From contig NZ_OY782870.1 in NCBI RefSeq assembly GCF_963678545.1, positions 806,001 to 870,000 of the forward strand: a stretch of DNA of 64,000 nt, read 5' to 3'. Below the pieces are notes generated by a model, which did no database searches, had not been told where the DNA came from, and saw only the letters and a list, made by a program, of their open reading frames with translations. Below, one piece after another: positions 46,827 through 55,147 of this stretch (position 1 is the first letter of the stretch; the number at the start of each line of letters is the position of its first letter). The position numbers and the translations under genes were made by a program. The DNA comes from an uncultured Methanomethylovorans sp. (GTDB taxonomy: Archaea; Halobacteriota; Methanosarcinia; Methanosarcinales; Methanosarcinaceae).

Positions 46827-47183
46827 TCTCATGAAAAGCGCGAAATTGAACAGTAAGAAATGAATCTGAGACATTTTAGATGAAGTATATCGCCTCTACT
46901 GTTTAGTACGACTCTTCTCCAGATACTGCTTGTTGTATTTTAATTTCTTTTTCTTTTCTGGTGTAGCAGAGTTTGGTGCTCTTGGGCTTCAAGGCACGTA
47001 AAAATACCATCTTTCATCTTAGTATGGGACGAAAATTGTAGGTACATTAAAAGCTATAATTTTGATTTTTATAGGGGTTTGAAATAATGTCAACTCATAA
47101 ATCACACATCTCCAAATCTCCCCTCACTCATAAATTTCCACTTTGACACAAGGTTTATCTAATATCTTTATAAATAAAGGCCC
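46827..47183. other. Intergenic region with right copies of the flanking repeats
   Basis: Holds repeat A (46882-46910) and repeat B (46928-46993), AT-rich sequence, and TTTATCTAAT/TTTATAAATA at 47154-47176 just upstream of moaD. No coding frame seen. Confidence 0.5.
46882..46993 (+). repeat. Right copies of repeats A and B
   Basis: GAAGTATATCGCCTCTACTG-TTAGTA (A) is followed 17 bp later by TTGTTGTATTTTAATTTC, a T/C tract, GGTGT, AGAGTTTGG and CTTCAAG (B), matching the left copies at 43744 and 43979 in the same orientation. Confidence 0.55.
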
Positions 47184-47468
47184 ATGACAGAGGTTAAGGT
47201 AAGGCTCTTTGCAAACCTTAAAGAGATAGCAGGGACGTCCGAGTTGAAGCTCGGGGGCGAAACTGTGCTTGAGGTGCTGGAAGCCCTTGTGAGGCAATTC
47301 CCAGGCCTTAAGGACAGGATCTTTGAATCAGCTGCTTCTGATCACAGATTATGCGGATATGTTAATGTTTTTCTCAACGGTGACAATATCACTCATCTTG
47401 ATGGCCTTAACACAAAGGTCAGCGACTGCGATGAGCTGGGTGTATTGCCTCCTGTATCCGGCGGGTGA
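47184..47468 (+). CDS. MoaD/ThiS ubiquitin-like sulfur carrier (SAMP type)
   Basis: A 94-residue beta-grasp protein starting MTEVKVRLFANLKEIAGT and ending LPPVSGG, the di-glycine tail that becomes a thiocarboxylate or is joined to protein lysines. Its neighbour moeA argues for molybdopterin synthesis; archaeal homologs can also act as ubiquitin-like modifiers (SAMPs). No ribosome site is seen before the ATG and a TATA-like TTTATCTAAT lies about 25 bp upstream, so the message may be leaderless. Confidence 0.87.
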   Translation: MTEVKVRLFANLKEIAGTSELKLGGETVLEVLEALVRQFPGLKDRIFESAASDHRLCGYVNVFLNGDNITHLDGLNTKVSDCDELGVLPPVSGG

Positions 47469-47473
47469 TCTTG

Positions 47474-48664
47474 ATGGACAGAATATTCAAGGAGCGTATG
47501 CCAGTGCATCTGGCAAAGGAACAATTCCTGAACTCCATTTCTCCTATTACAAAGACTGAAACGATCAGTATCCGGGAATGTCCCGGAAGGGTACTGGCCA
47601 CACATACCATAGCTCCCAGGAATGTGCCTCATTTCAGGCGGTCTGCAATGGACGGCTATGCCATGAGGGCTGCGGACACTCTTGGTGCATCTCCTCTTAA
47701 TCCTGTGATGTTACAGCTTTCCGATGTTGTCGAAGAAGGCACATGTGCAAGGGTAGGCACCGGCCAGTATATGCCCGAAGGTGCTGATGCGGTGATGATG
47801 GTAGAGGATACTGTATCCATGGGGGATATGGTCGAAATACGGGCTCAACTGCACCCTGGTAAGAATGTGGGTGACATAGGAGAGGACATCCGTAAGAATG
47901 AGATCCTTTTCAACAAAGGTCATCTACTGCGGGCATGTGATGTAGGAGTATTGGCATCTCTTGGAATTCAGGAAGTAAAAGTGTATTGTAAGCCAGTGGT
48001 TGCCATAATTCCGGTTGGCGATGATCTTGTACCTCTCTCGTACACAGAGTTGCCACCGGCCGGTAAGAGCCTGGAGAGCAATAGTCTCATGATAGGTCTT
48101 TATGTGGAAAAATGGGGTGGTGTACCTCAATATCATGATATAGTGCCGGAAGATGTTGGTCAGATTCAGCAGGCTATTAATAATGTCATAGATGCAGACC
48201 TGCTGGTGATTTCCGGCGGTACGTCAGTGGGAGAAAAAGACTTCGTGCCCGGGGTTGTGGCTTCCATGGGAGAATTGCCGGTGCATGGTGTGGGTCTGAG
48301 TCCGGGGAAACCCACTGCTCTTGGTTGGGTAAATAACAAACCGGTCGTATGTATGCCAGGTTATCCGGCTGCAGGTCTTGTGGCATTGTTTGTGTTTGGC
48401 AGGCCCGCACTCAGAAAGGTGGCAAATGCTCCGGATGTGCCGGATATCAAAACAGAGGCGCAACTGAGTTCCAAAATCACTTCTCGTGAAGGTTATCTCA
48501 GTTATGCCCGAGTGATACTCGACGGTAAGATCGCTCATCCCCTGATGACTGCAGGGGCTGGTATCCTTAGTTCGATTGCTAAATCCCAGGGATTTGTTAT
48601 CATACCTGAGCATGTTGAAGGATATGAGAAAGAAAGCAAAGTAGATGTCGTGCTGATCGAATAG
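47474..48664 (+). CDS. moeA: Molybdopterin molybdenumtransferase MoeA
   Basis: A 396-residue protein from the ATG at 47474; GGTGAT at 47464-47469 is a ribosome site, so the GTG at 47465 is unlikely. Motifs: PHFRRSAMDGYAMRA, GEDIRKNEI, ISGGTSVGEKDFVP and SPGKPTALG, the MoeA core, with a C-terminal domain. It inserts molybdate (or tungstate) into adenylylated molybdopterin. It follows moaD directly; moaB lies at 53.1-53.7 kb, 4.5 kb away. Confidence 0.93.
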   Translation: MDRIFKERMPVHLAKEQFLNSISPITKTETISIRECPGRVLATHTIAPRNVPHFRRSAMDGYAMRAADTLGASPLNPVMLQLSDVVEEGTCARVGTGQYMPEGADAVMMVEDTVSMGDMVEIRAQLHPGKNVGDIGEDIRKNEILFNKGHLLRACDVGVLASLGIQEVKVYCKPVVAIIPVGDDLVPLSYTELPPAGKSLESNSLMIGLYVEKWGGVPQYHDIVPEDVGQIQQAINNVIDADLLVISGGTSVGEKDFVPGVVASMGELPVHGVGLSPGKPTALGWVNNKPVVCMPGYPAAGLVALFVFGRPALRKVANAPDVPDIKTEAQLSSKITSREGYLSYARVILDGKIAHPLMTAGAGILSSIAKSQGFVIIPEHVEGYEKESKVDVVLIE

Positions 48665-48683
48665 TAACCTGGTAGTAACAAGA

Positions 48684-49058
48684 ATGTCCAGAGATTGGGA
48701 TTTAAAAGATCTCCTGGCAATAGGCTGCGGAGGGTTTCTGGGTGCAGTAGCCAGGTTCATGTTCATGCAGAGCCTGACCTCTGTTCCAGGCACTTTGGCA
48801 GTCAATGTACTTGGAAGCTTTTGCCTTGGTTTACTGATGTATCACAATGAGTTTCTGGGTTATGTTCCTACACATACTCGCCTGTTTTTGGGTATAGGTT
48901 TCTTGGGCGCGTTCACTACCTTCTCAAGTTTTGCTGTGTCTGCTTTTCAGATGAGCTTTGCGGCTTCTGTGATATTCATTTGTGCCAATTTGATACCAGG
49001 TTTGTTTGGTGTTTTTATGGGAAGGGCCTGTATGGTCTATCTGGGAAGGAGGAGGTAG
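48684..49058 (+). CDS. FluC/CrcB fluoride channel subunit 1
   Basis: A 124-residue membrane protein of four helices with the FluC pattern: GGFLGAVARFMF, VNVLGSFCLGLL and LGIGFLGAFTTFSSFAVSAF. It exports fluoride as a dimer. It starts 20 bp after moeA and is followed one base later by a second, similar gene. Confidence 0.9.
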   Translation: MSRDWDLKDLLAIGCGGFLGAVARFMFMQSLTSVPGTLAVNVLGSFCLGLLMYHNEFLGYVPTHTRLFLGIGFLGAFTTFSSFAVSAFQMSFAASVIFICANLIPGLFGVFMGRACMVYLGRRR

Positions 49059-49059
49059 G

Positions 49060-49419
49060 ATGTTATCTTCTGCATTATTGTTTGTAGGTATCGGAGGTAC
49101 TATAGGCTCAATTTTAAGATATCTTGTCTCTGGAGCAGTACCGAGATCATCGTTAATCCCCACGGGTACTCTAACCGTGAACTTCATCGGAAGTTTAATC
49201 CTTTCATATTTGACATTCTCAGGAGCTCATGGTGGAATTGTTTATTTTGTCAATGTTGGGATATTGGGTGCATTTACCACTTTTTCGACTTTTTCATATG
49301 AGAGCTTTCGCCTTCTTGAAGAGAATGAATCTCTATATTTTATCCTCAATATCACTTTTAATCTGTTCCTGTGCCTTGCAGCTGTAAAAGCTGGCCAGCT
49401 GCTGGTAAACTTAATCTAA
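49060..49419 (+). CDS. FluC/CrcB fluoride channel subunit 2
   Basis: A 119-residue relative of the preceding gene: GIGGTIGSILRYLVSG, LTVNFIGSLILSY and NVGILGAFTTFSTFSYES. GGAGG at 49051-49055 sets the ATG at 49060. Paired fluC genes probably make a heterodimer in opposite orientation, as in other genomes with two genes. Confidence 0.9.
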   Translation: MLSSALLFVGIGGTIGSILRYLVSGAVPRSSLIPTGTLTVNFIGSLILSYLTFSGAHGGIVYFVNVGILGAFTTFSTFSYESFRLLEENESLYFILNITFNLFLCLAAVKAGQLLVNLI

Positions 49420-49442
49420 TAAGTGCCATATCATTAATTACA

Positions 49443-49772
49443 ATGAAGCATGTGATCCTTAGGATATATCTGAGCGAAAAAGATACGCATCGGGGAAAGG
49501 CTGCTTATCATGCAGTACTCGAATTTTTTAAAGAGGCTGGCATTGCCGGAGCTACAGTGCACCATTGCATAGAAGGTTATGGTGTGGATCATATTATACA
49601 CACGGCAAACGTTCTCAGACTTGGTGCCGACCTGCCTATTATAGTGCAGGCGGTAGATACAGAGGACAGCATTCGGGCAATAGTCCCACAACTGCGCCAA
49701 ATGCTACCGCGAGAACTCATGATCCTGCAGGAAGTAGAAGTGATACCTCCTTCACAGGTCAAAAATAGTTAA
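49443..49772 (+). CDS. DUF190 family protein
   Basis: A 109-residue PII-like protein with YLSEKDTHRGKAAYHAVLEF, AGIAGATVHHCIEGYG and LPIIVQAVDTEDSI. DUF190 genes often sit next to fluC in bacteria and archaea; a regulatory role is inferred from that and the PII-like fold. The frame runs back upstream to 49371, but the ATG at 49443 matches family starts. Confidence 0.88.
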   Translation: MKHVILRIYLSEKDTHRGKAAYHAVLEFFKEAGIAGATVHHCIEGYGVDHIIHTANVLRLGADLPIIVQAVDTEDSIRAIVPQLRQMLPRELMILQEVEVIPPSQVKNS

Positions 49773-49781
49773 ACTTTAACT

Positions 49782-50042
49782 TTACTTGTACAATACTACG
49801 TTATTACCTCTTATTTCTACTATTTGTGAGGCTGTAGCACTTGCAAGCTCATTTGCAATTGATTCTGTATCTTTTTCTTCCCTTGAGCTTTTTAGCATTT
49901 TTAGTTTTATCATACGGTTAGCTTTGAGGTGCTTCTTGATCTCTCCGACTACTGTGTCAGTGATCCCGTTCTTACCGATGTTCATAATTGGCTTCAGTTG
50001 TGAAGCTTCTGCTTTCAATTCATATAATTTGTCTTTATCCAT
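49782..50042 (-). CDS. YhbY/CRS1 (CRM domain) RNA-binding protein
   Basis: An 86-residue CRM-domain protein: LKAEASQLKPIMNIGKNGITDTVVGEIKKHLKANRMIKL (IGKNG is the GxxG-like loop) and a final IVEIRGNNVVLYK strand. Such proteins bind rRNA or group II intron RNA; in archaea a ribosome assembly role is likely. The ATG at 50042 is preferred to a TTG at 50054. Confidence 0.9.
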   Translation of the reverse strand: MDKDKLYELKAEASQLKPIMNIGKNGITDTVVGEIKKHLKANRMIKLKMLKSSREEKDTESIANELASATASQIVEIRGNNVVLYK

Positions 50043-50150
50043 GGTTACTTCCAACTCTTTAAATTCTCAAATCATCTGTGAATAAAAGGATATTCTATAT
50101 TTCCAAAATCCAGTCGTCAAATTTTAGGACACGGTTTTTTTGGCATTCCT

Positions 50151-50849
50151 TCACTTACAGTCTCTTAGTTGCAGGTGGCTGCCATCTATCTCGTATTCAA
50201 ACCAAGGTGTTGGTTTTGGAGTTAATCCTACCACCCTTATGCAGTGATGTTCTCCGCTTGCACGGATCTCGATCATGCCATCAAAAAGCTGCTGAAGAGT
50301 GGTTATGGTTTGTTGATCATGCATTCCTTCTTCAACAACATATATCCCCAATCCATTTGCTGCTTTCACTCTTCCGGTGAACACATGAAGGAATTTGAAC
50401 ACTGTCTGAAGGTTGGAATACATTAAGATCGTTGAAAGGGAATTGATACAAAGTCTATTTTGCATCCTCTTTTTCATCACGAAGTCTTCAAAGAACTGAC
50501 TTATCTTCACGCCAATGCCCGTCAAGTCTACGGGACTGGAAGCACGCTTGATCCTTTCGGTCTCAGGTGCTCCCATTCCAAGCGTCTTGGTAACGCAATC
50601 AACGACACCTATGTTAGATTCTGTTAAGTTAATTCCATTGCGATCGAACCACTCAAAGAACCTTTCCCCTGGTTCCCGGGTGGATACAATTATAGATGAA
50701 TTACCATTCATAAGGCCGTTGTAAACGATGAGGTTAAGAAGTTCATCTTTAGAACTCATGGGAGGGCCTATTATCATGATATTAGTTCCCTCCCTGATAC
50801 TACCAAGGATCTCATCCAGCTCTTTGATGCCTAATGAATATCCTGTCAT
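50151..50849 (-). CDS. RecA-superfamily ATPase-like protein with degenerate Walker A (HTR-like)
   Basis: A 232-residue protein with the KaiC/RadA-like start YSLGIKELDEILGSIREGTNIMIIG. Its P-loop is PPMSSKDEL, lacking the GxxxxGK glycines, so ATP binding is doubtful. Late motifs LCINSLSTILMYSN and VVEEGMHDQQTITTLQQLFDGMIEIR are typical of archaeal HTR-like proteins. AGAAGG upstream supports the ATG at 50849. Function unknown, perhaps regulation through signal-transduction proteins. Confidence 0.78.
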   Translation of the reverse strand: MTGYSLGIKELDEILGSIREGTNIMIIGPPMSSKDELLNLIVYNGLMNGNSSIIVSTREPGERFFEWFDRNGINLTESNIGVVDCVTKTLGMGAPETERIKRASSPVDLTGIGVKISQFFEDFVMKKRMQNRLCINSLSTILMYSNLQTVFKFLHVFTGRVKAANGLGIYVVEEGMHDQQTITTLQQLFDGMIEIRASGEHHCIRVVGLTPKPTPWFEYEIDGSHLQLRDCK

Positions 50850-50975
50850 GCACAACCTTCTGAACGATTATATTTATTATTTACCCATTTTCTTGTATTT
50901 GGTAAAATGTAGCGATGTATAATATCTTTACTGGTATATAACACGTATTATAGAAAGTTATTTTTATGCTGAGGC

Positions 50976-51014
50976 CATCAAATTAGCTCCTTAGATTTCT
51001 ATTCTAATTTGATG
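50976..51014. repeat. 11-bp perfect inverted repeat at the end of the outer transposon
   Basis: CATCAAATTAG (50976-50986) and CTAATTTGATG (51004-51014) pair around a 17-base loop, just past the 3' end of the outer transposase frame. A similar TCAAATTAG occurs inverted at 53114-53122 on the other side. Confidence 0.45.
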
Positions 51015-51781
51015 TACTTTTTAGAATAGCCTCCCAAACGAATTCCGGAGTTTTACTTTATTTTGCAATTCAGTAAACACCAATAGTTGATAAGAAACTA
51101 AATTCAGCAAAGAGTAGAGAGCTCTGCTCTCTACTCTTATTCTTCTGACATCGAAGTTCATCGTATCTTTCATGTGGCCATGTACTTTTTCGCATTCTCC
51201 TCTTTTCTTGTATTACTCCAAAAATAATTCATCGAGGATGTTTTGATTTCTTAGGTACATCCCAACTTGTTCTTGTCTTCCATTTTCATACAGAAACTTC
51301 AACTTATTTTCGATTTTTGCATGAACATCTCCACCAAGTTTCCACATTTTGTTCACCCAATGATCAATCCTCTCTACATCACCTTCTTTGTGCAATACTG
51401 CATCACACGAGTAGGAAATAATTGGTTTTGCATTCAGATGATACCATATATCTGCATTGTTTTGGAATGGGTCATAAGCTCCATCTGCAGCATAAAATTC
51501 AATATTAGCTTCCATTTTCTTTAATGCATGTATGTGTTTGATAAGTTCTATAGAATCAGAACTAAGGCCATTAGTATATGTCATAAATACCGGATAAGTT
51601 CCAATCATTGTAATGTGAGCTTTGTCCATTTTGCATTTATAATGTGGATTATAATCCGCATATTTGTCATATCGTGAAGCTTCAAGAGGTGTTGAATCTA
51701 TCTTGGCGTCTTTAAACTTTGAAATTTTGAGAATCTTTTCTCCAACCATTATCATTAGTTCATTGACCCCATCTTCTCCAA

Positions 51782-52661
51782 GAGCCTATTTCAAAACTTC
51801 ACTCACACCTTTTTCCAACACAACAGGAAACATGCAATATCTAACAATCCTTTGAAAACCACATTAAGACGTTCATATCTACTTGCTAATTTTCTAAATC
51901 CCATCTTCAACCATGCAAAGAATCGTTCTATAGTTCCTCTGTAATAATATGTTTCTTCATCAAATCGAGTAGGTCTTCCTCTTTTCTTTCTTTTACTGTT
52001 CCTTGTATTGATCGGTATGTTGCTTTTGATAGCTCTGGACCTTAAGTACTGCCTGATTTCTGTATCGTCGTACGCAGCGTCTGCCAGAACTTCAAGAGGT
52101 CTTGTCCTTGGTCTTCCATCGGTCTTAACCTTAATATCCTCCATAACTTCAATGAAGTGCTGTCTATCGTGCTCTTTTCCAGAAGATATTTGGATTGTAA
52201 GTGGAAAACCTTCACAACTTACACATGCATGGATCTTTATGCCTTTTCTTTTCTTGTGACCGTTGTACGAGGAGTCATCTCCCCTTTTTTAGTTTCGATG
52301 AAACTGCTATCGATACACACTGTATCCAATGAGAACTTACCTTTCTGGTAAGCGGAATCCCGAAGGGATTCCATTATCTCGTTCCATATACCTTCCTCTG
52401 ACCACCTTTTCAGCCTTCTCCAGGCAGTTGCCTGGGAACCATAAATAGCTGGCATATCTCCCCATCTGCAACCTGTTATCAGAACAAAGAGAATACCATT
52501 GATGACCTTACGGTCATCAGCTCTCTTTCTTCCGGTAATTGGTTGTGGTGGCAAGTGTGGCTTTATAAACTTCCATTGATCATCAGAGAGTTCTCTGAAT
52601 TCCATTCATATCCCCACAATAACATTCAGAGAAATAGTATTTATAGTTTTGATACAGGCTC
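51782..52661 (-). mobile_element. IS5-family (IS427-like) insertion sequence, 880 bp
   Basis: The ends are imperfect inverted repeats: GAGCCTATTTCAAAACT at 51782 and GAGCCTGTATCAAAACT read inward from 52661 (15 of 17 match). AA at 51780-51781 is repeated at 52662-52663, a 2-bp target duplication. Removing the element and one AA restores the outer transposase frame exactly, which confirms the limits. Orf A and B overlap by a -1 frameshift site. Confidence 0.88.
51803..52605 (-). CDS. IS5-family transposase, made by -1 programmed frameshift
   Basis: OrfA (52605-52237) starts MEFRELSDDQWKFIKPHLPP and carries LDTVCIDSS with the first catalytic Asp. OrfB continues to 51803 with LADAAYDDTEI (second Asp) and YYYRGTIERFFAWLK (Glu), ending LLCWKKV. 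They join at AAAAAAGGGG on the minus strand (complement of 52281-52290): reading AAA AAA and slipping back one base leads into the orfB frame. The fused protein would be about 267 residues. All catalytic residues are intact, so the copy may be active. Confidence 0.88.
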
Positions 52662-53127
52662 AAGTCTATATTTTACAAAATGATGGAGGGTTCCAGTTGA
52701 AGGAAGTCTTATTTGCCCATTTTTATCACAGAACGATAGCATAATAGCTTCTTCTTCGGTTAAACTGGATACTGTTTTTTCATAAGATAGATTCCTGAAG
52801 CATTTTACAATAAAGAGCTTTATCATTGAGGAAACGTTATACTTAAAATGCCAACGTTTGTTGGTATACACAGTGCGTTCAACGTATTGTGAAATGTCTT
52901 CTATACAGAGAAAATGAAGAAATTGGCAAATAGAGGCAGTTTCTCTGTAAAGATAGTTTCCTATGGAGTCCTCGAAGAGGATTCCTTTATACTCCATCGA
53001 TTTTTTATCCATGACGGGGCAAAACTTATTGTATTTATAGCTACCGCCCCCCCCCCAAAAAAAAGAGAATAGTAGTATCAACAAAAAAAGGAATAGGTTT
53101 TTAAATCAAAATCCTAATTTGAGATTC

Positions 53128-53673
53128 TCATGCTGTTCTTCCAACATGCTTCAAAATATGGCCTGCTTCTGGCAGAATTATTTCTGAAAATGCAAGCTTT
53201 ACTGCATTTGGTGATCCAGGAAGGCAAAATATCACTTTGTTATTCACTATTCCGGCACAAGCTCTTGTAAGAACTACAGAACTACCTATTTGCCCGATAC
53301 TAAGATACCTGAAGTATTCGCCAAAACCCTGTATTTCCTTATGGAATATAGGCGCTATAGCTTCTATAGTCACATCATCTGGACTGAGTCCAGTTCCTCC
53401 ACTGGTTACTATCACATTTACATCTTCATCTAGCATGCGGGAAATTAAATCCTTTATGTCAATTTCATTGTCCGGAACCAATGAATATGATACTACTTCA
53501 TGTCCACTCTCTTTCACTAAACTACACATAAGGTTCCCGGATACGTCTTCAGCTTCTTGTGGGGATCTTGCGGAACCATATTTATTGAATCGTGATGTTG
53601 AAACTGTTATGAGTGCGAATCGTATGTTTCCTTTTATATCTTGTTTGTGGGATAGTGAGGTTGAGGATTGCAT
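53128..53673 (-). CDS. moaB: Molybdopterin adenylyltransferase-like protein MoaB
   Basis: A 181-residue MoaB/MogA protein: FALITVSTSRF, VIVTSGGTGLSPDDVTIEAI and FCLPGSPNAVKLAF with the final ILPEAGHILKH. It adenylylates molybdopterin for MoeA. The outer transposon lies directly after its stop codon. The start codon ATG at 53673 has no strong ribosome site; a later start near residue 15 is possible. Confidence 0.92.
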   Translation of the reverse strand: MQSSTSLSHKQDIKGNIRFALITVSTSRFNKYGSARSPQEAEDVSGNLMCSLVKESGHEVVSYSLVPDNEIDIKDLISRMLDEDVNVIVTSGGTGLSPDDVTIEAIAPIFHKEIQGFGEYFRYLSIGQIGSSVVLTRACAGIVNNKVIFCLPGSPNAVKLAFSEIILPEAGHILKHVGRTA

Positions 53674-53769
53674 AAGCAGTGTTTATATCAGAATAATCTA
53701 TATGAACCACTCGATACTCAGTAAGATATAAATGGGTATTTGAGGAATAAGGCTTATAAACTCCAACGT

Positions 53770-53790
53770 AGTAAAGGAAGAGCCTTTACT
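53770..53790 (+). promoter_or_regulatory. Perfect hairpin upstream of the L10e gene
   Basis: AGTAAAGG, loop AAGAG, CCTTTACT. It lies near the expected transcript start downstream of TATAAACT (about 53754-53761), 107 bp before the L10e ATG. It may be a leader hairpin or an operator. Confidence 0.4.
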
Positions 53791-53896
53791 CTAGGTAATT
53801 TACCAGAGGACTCAACAGATTCAAATACCTACATTATCTATAAGGAGCCAGATTCTATTCTGGGAACTTATTCATAACTTAAAGGAGATTTTATTC

Positions 53897-54415
53897 ATGG
53901 TAAGAAAGCCAGCAAGTATGTACAGGAACGTCAGACAACGTTCATTCACCCGCAGGAAATATATGGGTGGTGTTCCGGGAAGCCAGGTCATCCACTACGA
54001 CATGGGTAGCAAAAGTGAGGATTTCCCCGTAATACTCTCCCTTATTTCCAAAGAGAGATGTCAGATCAGGCACACTGCTCTTGAAGCTGCCCGTATCACT
54101 GCTAACAGGGCTATTATGGCTGCAGCCGGACGTACAGGCTTCCACCTGAAGCTCAGGGTATATCCTCATGAGGTTCTAAGAGAGAATAAGCAGGCAACAG
54201 GCGCAGGTGCGGACCGTGTGTCAAGCGGTATGAGAGGTGCCTACGGAAAGAATGTGGGAACTGCTGCCAGAGTATCTGCAGGACAGAAGATCTTTACAAT
54301 ATCTGTAAACAAAGAGAATTACCTTATTGCTAAGGATGCTCTTAGGCGTGCAGGTCATAAACTCCCCACACCTGTGAGGATAGTAATTGACCAGGGATTG
54401 GAACTTGTACAGTAA
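53897..54415 (+). CDS. rpl10e: Ribosomal protein L10e (uL16)
   Basis: A 172-residue protein starting [25 protein letters not shown], with [37 protein letters not shown] in the middle. It is the archaeal counterpart of bacterial L16. AAAGGAG at 53880-53886 sets the start. The aIF2-beta gene follows after 32 bp. Confidence 0.96.
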   Translation: MVRKPASMYRNVRQRSFTRRKYMGGVPGSQVIHYDMGSKSEDFPVILSLISKERCQIRHTALEAARITANRAIMAAAGRTGFHLKLRVYPHEVLRENKQATGAGADRVSSGMRGAYGKNVGTAARVSAGQKIFTISVNKENYLIAKDALRRAGHKLPTPVRIVIDQGLELVQ

Positions 54416-54447
54416 CTCTATATACCGGCGTTCCTGAGGTATTATAT

Positions 54448-55056
54448 ATGGATAGCTATGAAAAGTTGCTTGACCGCGCGTTAGCCGACCTGCCAGACAT
54501 GGAAACCACCGGTGAACGTTTTGTGGTTCCCGAACCCAGAGTATTGGTTGAAGGAAAAACTACCATTCTGGACAATTTTGGCAACATAGCGGATGTGTTC
54601 AACAGGGACCCGGACCACTTGATGAAATATCTGACCCGTGAACTCGGTACTGCAGGTAAGATTGAAGGAAGCAGGGCTGTATTCCAGGGTCGTTTCACCA
54701 AAGAGATGCTAAAGTCCAACATAGATGCCTATGTTGAAGAATACGTCATCTGTTCCGAATGTGGTCGTCCCGATACACAGCTTGTGAAAGTTGACCGGGT
54801 GCTCATGCTCAGATGTTCTGCATGTGGTGGCCACAGGCCAGTCAAAAAGAGACGTGTTGTAGCTCAGGCCCCGAAAGATGAGCTCGAAGAAGGAAAGGAA
54901 TATGAACTGATGATCGATTCCGTTGGTTCAAAGGGTGATGGAATAGCTAAGTTATCCAAATACACTATATTTGTTCCTAACACTTCTAAAGGGCAGACTG
55001 TAAAAGCTAAGATCAAGAGGATAAGTGGTAATCTGGCTTTTGCGGAGAAGGTTTAA
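54448..55056 (+). CDS. Translation initiation factor aIF2 subunit beta with TRAM domain
   Basis: A 202-residue protein. The aIF2-beta part has [24 protein letters not shown], the zinc ribbon [12 protein letters not shown]...MLRCSACGG and a basic linker. From about residue 140 a TRAM RNA-binding domain follows ([31 protein letters not shown]). The TRAM fusion is known from Methanosarcinales. It works with the alpha and gamma subunits to deliver initiator tRNA. Confidence 0.94.
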   Translation: MDSYEKLLDRALADLPDMETTGERFVVPEPRVLVEGKTTILDNFGNIADVFNRDPDHLMKYLTRELGTAGKIEGSRAVFQGRFTKEMLKSNIDAYVEEYVICSECGRPDTQLVKVDRVLMLRCSACGGHRPVKKRRVVAQAPKDELEEGKEYELMIDSVGSKGDGIAKLSKYTIFVPNTSKGQTVKAKIKRISGNLAFAEKV

Positions 55057-55147
55057 AAGGCACCTTAATTAAGCATATAGGATAGTAAATTATATCGCAT
55101 AGAGTATAATTTACTATTCAATACTGCTTGCAGGTCCTTTTATTAGA

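Larger units (their letters stand above)
51021..53012 (-). pseudogene. DDE transposase, split by an IS5 element and truncated by TAA
   Basis: The N-terminal part (from ATG 53012, MDKKSMEYKGILFED) runs to FVKYRL at 52664. The nested element is next, then the frame resumes at 51781 as GEDGVNELMIMVGEK...KIDSTPLEASRYD. A TAA at 51215-51213 follows ILDELFLE, yet the same frame continues to 51021 with YKKRGECEKVHGHMKDTMN and LYSLLNFVSYQLL, the expected C-terminal part with the catalytic Glu. DDE residues are D (AKIDST), D (AADGAYD) and E after the stop. Family assignment within IS families not made. Confidence 0.72.
50978..53122 (-). mobile_element. Outer insertion sequence, inactive; carries the nested IS5 element
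   Basis: Proposed limits are the inverted TCAAATTAG at 50978-50986 and CTAATTTGA at 53114-53122. Without the nested 880-bp element this would be about 1.27 kb. No target duplication was found, so the ends are tentative. It lies just beyond the moaB stop codon. Confidence 0.35.

Noticed and set aside
52641..53084. N-terminal half of the outer transposase as an independent gene with a glycine-rich leader
   Set aside because: The last residues before its stop come from the IS5 end, and the leader comes from the C10A8 tract; the frame is simply the 5' part of the split transposase.
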